Part shown: in pieces, positions 61,203 to 64,000 of the stretch
Layout: every line of letters begins with the position of its first letter
Position numbering within the stretch: position 1 is the stretch's first letter
Assembly: GCA_000703065.1 (NCBI GenBank)
Contig: JNLK01000001.1
Location: 1,426,001-1,490,000 of the forward strand
Direction of reading: 5' to 3'
Source of the DNA: Lachnospiraceae bacterium AC2029
Lineage (GTDB): Bacteria; Bacillota; Clostridia; Lachnospirales; Lachnospiraceae
Length of the DNA: 64,000 bases
Made by a program: the position numbers and the translations under genes
The notes under the pieces: model-generated
What the model saw: the letters and a program-made list of their open reading frames with translations, nothing else
What the model was told of the DNA's origin: nothing
The model's database searches: none

Positions 61203-63296
61203 TTATCCTATCTCGCAGACATACACTGCGGCACTCATCTTGGGGATCACCACGGACATCTGGTTGTTCTGGGTGATGATGGTCTGGGAATCGATGGAGT
61301 AGCCTTCCTCGGTGGTCAGCATGATCCGGCGCATGGTGCGGTTATTGGGCACGCCCATATGGCGGATATGCAGGTGGAGCTTCTTGTCCGTGAAGTCACT
61401 GTTGATCACGACGGCTACCGCCTGTTTCCGGGTAAAACGTCCGTAGGAAAGACATTTGAACTCGCTGTGAAGCTGTACCAGCGAACCCTTCATCAGAGCC
61501 GGATACTGCTTGTGGATCCGGATCATCTCGCGGTGGAAATTGATGAGGTCATGATCCTCACGCCCCCAGGGGTAGGTCCGCCGGGAGTCGGGGTCGGTCC
61601 AGCCTGCCACTCCTGCTTCATCTCCGTAATATATGGTGGGTGCTCCGGGCCAGGTCATCTGGAATACCACGGCCTGTCGGAAGATCCCCTTATTCACTTC
61701 TTCATTTGCGGCCTCGGGTCCGAGGGTATGGATCCGGCCGACTCTGCGGTTGGTACGGGTCAGGAACCGGGAATGATCATGGTTCGAGAGCTCGTTCATG
61801 GCCACCTGCAGGGAACCTGTCATAAAGGTGGACATATAATGCCGCATGGATCCGACGAACATGTCGGGATTTCCCAGGAAGTCTCCGCGGAACTCGTCAC
61901 TGTGCTTCTCCACACCGGTCAGGAACCAGGTGATGGGCTCCATAAATGCGCTGTAGTTCATGACGGTATCCCACTGGTCTCCCAGCAGCCATGCCTTCGG
62001 GTCGCCGTAATGCTCGGCCAGGATGATGGCCTCGGGATTTGCCTCCTTCACCGCCTTCCGGAAGTCTCGCCAGAAACGATGATTGAATTCCTCGGAATAT
62101 CCAAGATCCGCCGCCACGTCAAGACGCCATCCGTCGGCGTTGTACGGGGGCGAAACCCATTTCCGTCCGATCTGGAGGATATAGTTATAGAGCTCCTCCG
62201 ACTCCTCATAATTCAGCTTGGGCAGGGTATCATGTCCCCACCAGCCGTTGTAGCTTCCGTTGTCCGGCCACGCACTCTCATCCTGGAACCGGAAGAACTT
62301 CCGGTACGGACTGTCTGCGGAAATGTACGCGCCCTTCGGATAGTCCGGATTCTTGTCGTAGATCTTCTCCTTGTCCATCCATTTATTGAAGGACCCGCAG
62401 TGATTGAAGACACCATCCAGGATGACCTTCATCCCGCGTCTGTGCGCCTCCTCCACCAGCTCGATGAAGACCTGATTCGATGCCTCCAGATTCTCCTTGT
62501 CGGTCACACGGGTGATATACCGGGTCGCACGGCTGTTATCCATGGAATCCAAGGGGAGAAGCTCGCCCTCATCCTTTACGATCTTTCCGAAATGAGGATC
62601 CACATAGTCGTAGTCCTGGATATCGTATTTGTGGTTGGAAGGGGATACGAAAATGGGGTTCAGATAGATGGCATCCACCCCAAGGTTCTTCAGGTAGTCC
62701 AGCTTGCTGATGACACCCTGCAGATCTCCGCCGTAGAAGTTGCCCACATCCATGTTCTCCGGATATTTGTTCCAGTCGGTCACTCTCTTGACGGGCTGAC
62801 CGATGTAGCTGTATTCATTCGTCAGGACATCATTTGACTTGTCGCCGTTGCAGAAACGGTCCACATAGATCTGATAGAATACCGCACCCTTTGCCCAGTC
62901 CGGCGTATGGAAGCCGGGGCAGATCTCAAAGTCGTAGTTGCGGTTCAGCTCCTTGTGCTTGGAGACACGGTTGTAATAAATCACCACACGGCCGGCGTGG
63001 ATCTCGTAGTAGTAACGGATCCGCTCCGTCACATGCGGAAGCACGATCTCATAGTAGTCGAAAAGCGCATCGCTCTCCACCACCTTCATCTCGTAGCGGG
63101 TGTCATTGACCACAACAAAAACGCCGTCCACATTATCTCCGGCAGTCCGGAACCGCAGGGTGATATCATCGCCCACGGCCGGCTCCGACGGAGAACAGAA
63201 ATTCTCCGTCCCGTCGCTGAACAGCGCTCCAAAATTCAGAATCGATGTTGAGTTGTAGATATATTCAAGTAAACGAAGAGAATGATCGTCACGCAT
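61203..63296 (-). CDS. GH13 alpha-glucan hydrolase (neopullulanase/maltogenic amylase type)
   Basis: This 697-residue protein has an N-terminal beta-domain like CBM34 (about 1-125) and then a GH13 barrel. Active-site residues are GWRLDVAADLG (nucleophile Asp393), IILAEHYGDP (acid Glu428) and LSNHDHSRF (Asp507), with VILDGVFNHCGSFN as conserved region I. No signal peptide is seen, so it acts inside the cell on imported maltodextrin-like sugars. ATG 63296 follows GGAGG. Confidence 0.92.
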   Translation of the reverse strand: MRDDHSLRLLEYIYNSTSILNFGALFSDGTENFCSPSEPAVGDDITLRFRTAGDNVDGVFVVVNDTRYEMKVVESDALFDYYEIVLPHVTERIRYYYEIHAGRVVIYYNRVSKHKELNRNYDFEICPGFHTPDWAKGAVFYQIYVDRFCNGDKSNDVLTNEYSYIGQPVKRVTDWNKYPENMDVGNFYGGDLQGVISKLDYLKNLGVDAIYLNPIFVSPSNHKYDIQDYDYVDPHFGKIVKDEGELLPLDSMDNSRATRYITRVTDKENLEASNQVFIELVEEAHRRGMKVILDGVFNHCGSFNKWMDKEKIYDKNPDYPKGAYISADSPYRKFFRFQDESAWPDNGSYNGWWGHDTLPKLNYEESEELYNYILQIGRKWVSPPYNADGWRLDVAADLGYSEEFNHRFWRDFRKAVKEANPEAIILAEHYGDPKAWLLGDQWDTVMNYSAFMEPITWFLTGVEKHSDEFRGDFLGNPDMFVGSMRHYMSTFMTGSLQVAMNELSNHDHSRFLTRTNRRVGRIHTLGPEAANEEVNKGIFRQAVVFQMTWPGAPTIYYGDEAGVAGWTDPDSRRTYPWGREDHDLINFHREMIRIHKQYPALMKGSLVQLHSEFKCLSYGRFTRKQAVAVVINSDFTDKKLHLHIRHMGVPNNRTMRRIMLTTEEGYSIDSQTIITQNNQMSVVIPKMSAAVYVCEIG

Positions 63297-63322
63297 ACCG
63301 CTCTGGCCTCCAACACCACTCT

Positions 63323-63351
63323 ATTATACCCGTTTATCGCAGTTTGGGCAA
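63323..63351 (-). promoter_or_regulatory. Promoter of the GH13 gene
   Basis: Minus strand: TTGCCC (63346-63351), 17 bases, TATAAT (63323-63328), about 25 bases before the start codon. Confidence 0.7.
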
Positions 63352-63429
63352 CAAAAACGCAGAGAATCCATGCGTCACGCTCCCACGCATGCCGTCATAC
63401 GGCAGGCTGTCCGGTTCCGCAGCCCGACA

Positions 63430-64000
63430 CTAGGTCTCCCATTTTTTGCCCCAGTTGTCAAATATCCGCATCAGGACATAGGATACCGCCGCAGTTCCGA
63501 GAGCAACAATGACTCCCCAGAAGGCACCATGGTTTGATACCTGTACATTCATAAATGTGTTCCAGAAGAAGGACAGGCAGAAGATATATCCCGCCAGACA
63601 GAAGGAAATTACGAACAGCCGGAACTTATTTAACGGCTGGATCTGCCGCCAGATCAGAACAAATCCGACAGCGGACAGCACATAGGCCGAGATCATACTG
63701 ATCTCACCATGTGTGAAATCCAGCTTCTCTCCGCAAAGAACGAAAAATGCAGTCACGCCCATCGCGATCACGGCACCCGGAGTGGCACCGATCAGGGTCT
63801 TCGTCAGAAGACGTCCCTTCTGCTTCTTCGTGTTGTTCTCCATAGCCAGCAGGAAGCCGGGGATACCGATCAGGAACCCGGAGATCAGCGCGATCTGAGA
63901 AGGTGTCAGCGGATAATGAAGCTTTGCCGCGATGACGAACACCGCCAGCAGAAGCGAGAAAATATTCTTATACAGGAACAGGATTGAGGAACGTGTGATA
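63430..64000 (-). CDS. C-terminus of a cation-translocating P-type ATPase (partial)
   Basis: An open frame runs in from the right edge and ends at 63430, about 190 codons. It consists of membrane helices with TRSSILFLYKNIFSLLLAVF, PLTPSQIALISGFLIGIPGFLLAMENN and two more helix pairs. This is the cation-ATPase C-terminal transmembrane block that follows the phosphorylation domain. The catalytic DKTGT part lies outside the window, so the transported ion is unknown. Confidence 0.8.
   Translation of the reverse strand, partial: ITRSSILFLYKNIFSLLLAVFVIAAKLHYPLTPSQIALISGFLIGIPGFLLAMENNTKKQKGRLLTKTLIGATPGAVIAMGVTAFFVLCGEKLDFTHGEISMISAYVLSAVGFVLIWRQIQPLNKFRLFVISFCLAGYIFCLSFFWNTFMNVQVSNHGAFWGVIVALGTAAVSYVLMRIFDNWGKKWET

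Noticed and set aside
61113-62837. 574-codon plus-strand frame
   Set aside because: Antisense shadow of the GH13 gene; long His/Val/Leu-rich sequence with no recognisable domain.

Overview
This window reads as a chromosomal segment from an anaerobic Firmicute of class Clostridia, most likely Lachnospiraceae. The evidence is the gene order of the ribosomal cluster, the zinc-type S14, a zinc-lid adenylate kinase, EcfA/EcfT genes directly after rplQ, strong GGAGG ribosome-binding sites, and the many gut-clostridia-type intergenic repeats. Almost everything is on the minus strand. The only plus-strand genes I accept are a prepilin, an IS4-type transposase and a small lipoprotein. I saw no rRNA, tRNA or CRISPR array.

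Layout. Positions 1-3565 hold the tail of the ribosomal region: a membrane protein cut by the window edge, truA, ecfT and a fused double EcfA ATPase. Positions 3730-18883 hold a complete S10-spc-alpha cluster (rpsJ to rplQ, with secY, adk, infA and rpoA). It has a consensus promoter and a roughly 380-nt structured leader ahead of rpsJ, a second internal promoter ahead of rpmJ, and no map gene between adk and infA. Positions 19527-29263 hold a lone prepilin, a methyltransferase, a two-permease ABC exporter, and an overlapping trio: citrate synthase, a metallophosphoesterase and an unusual ParB-like/BMP fusion protein. Positions 29344-32924 hold a 2-hydroxyacid dehydrogenase, malic enzyme and a radical-SAM-fold protein that has lost two of its three cluster cysteines.

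Positions 32943-39847 hold the most interesting system: three genes arranged like the kleisin, KITE and SMC subunits of a Wadjet (JetABC) or MksFEB condensin, with no recognisable JetD nuclease. The degenerate radical SAM gene sits where the fourth gene would be expected. Upstream are an unknown membrane protein and a 42-codon ORF that repeats the start of the kleisin gene.

Positions 42065-45414 hold class II fructose-bisphosphate aldolase, a HAD phosphatase, a LUD-domain protein and a VanZ-like membrane protein. Positions 45691-49995 encode a 1434-residue secreted protein built from aromatic cell-wall-binding repeats. Positions 50226-51879 are a complete IS4-family element with a 9-10 bp target duplication. 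Positions 51911-58273 form a glutamine-centred block: carA, carB, an atypical glutamine-synthetase-like gene and an ANTAR regulator, with an attenuator-like hairpin ahead of carA. The window ends with a lipoprotein, uvrB, a GH13 amylase-type enzyme and the C-terminus of a P-type ATPase.

Two dispersed repeat families run through the accessory part. Family A has ends reading TAAGATTCTTCG and TCAGGATGACA, abuts stop codons and seems to have supplied the last codons of several genes. In one place it contains a 16-copy, 27-bp tandem array. Family B is a GGGACGGTTCTG palindrome that probably acts as a terminator and is the target into which the IS4 element jumped.
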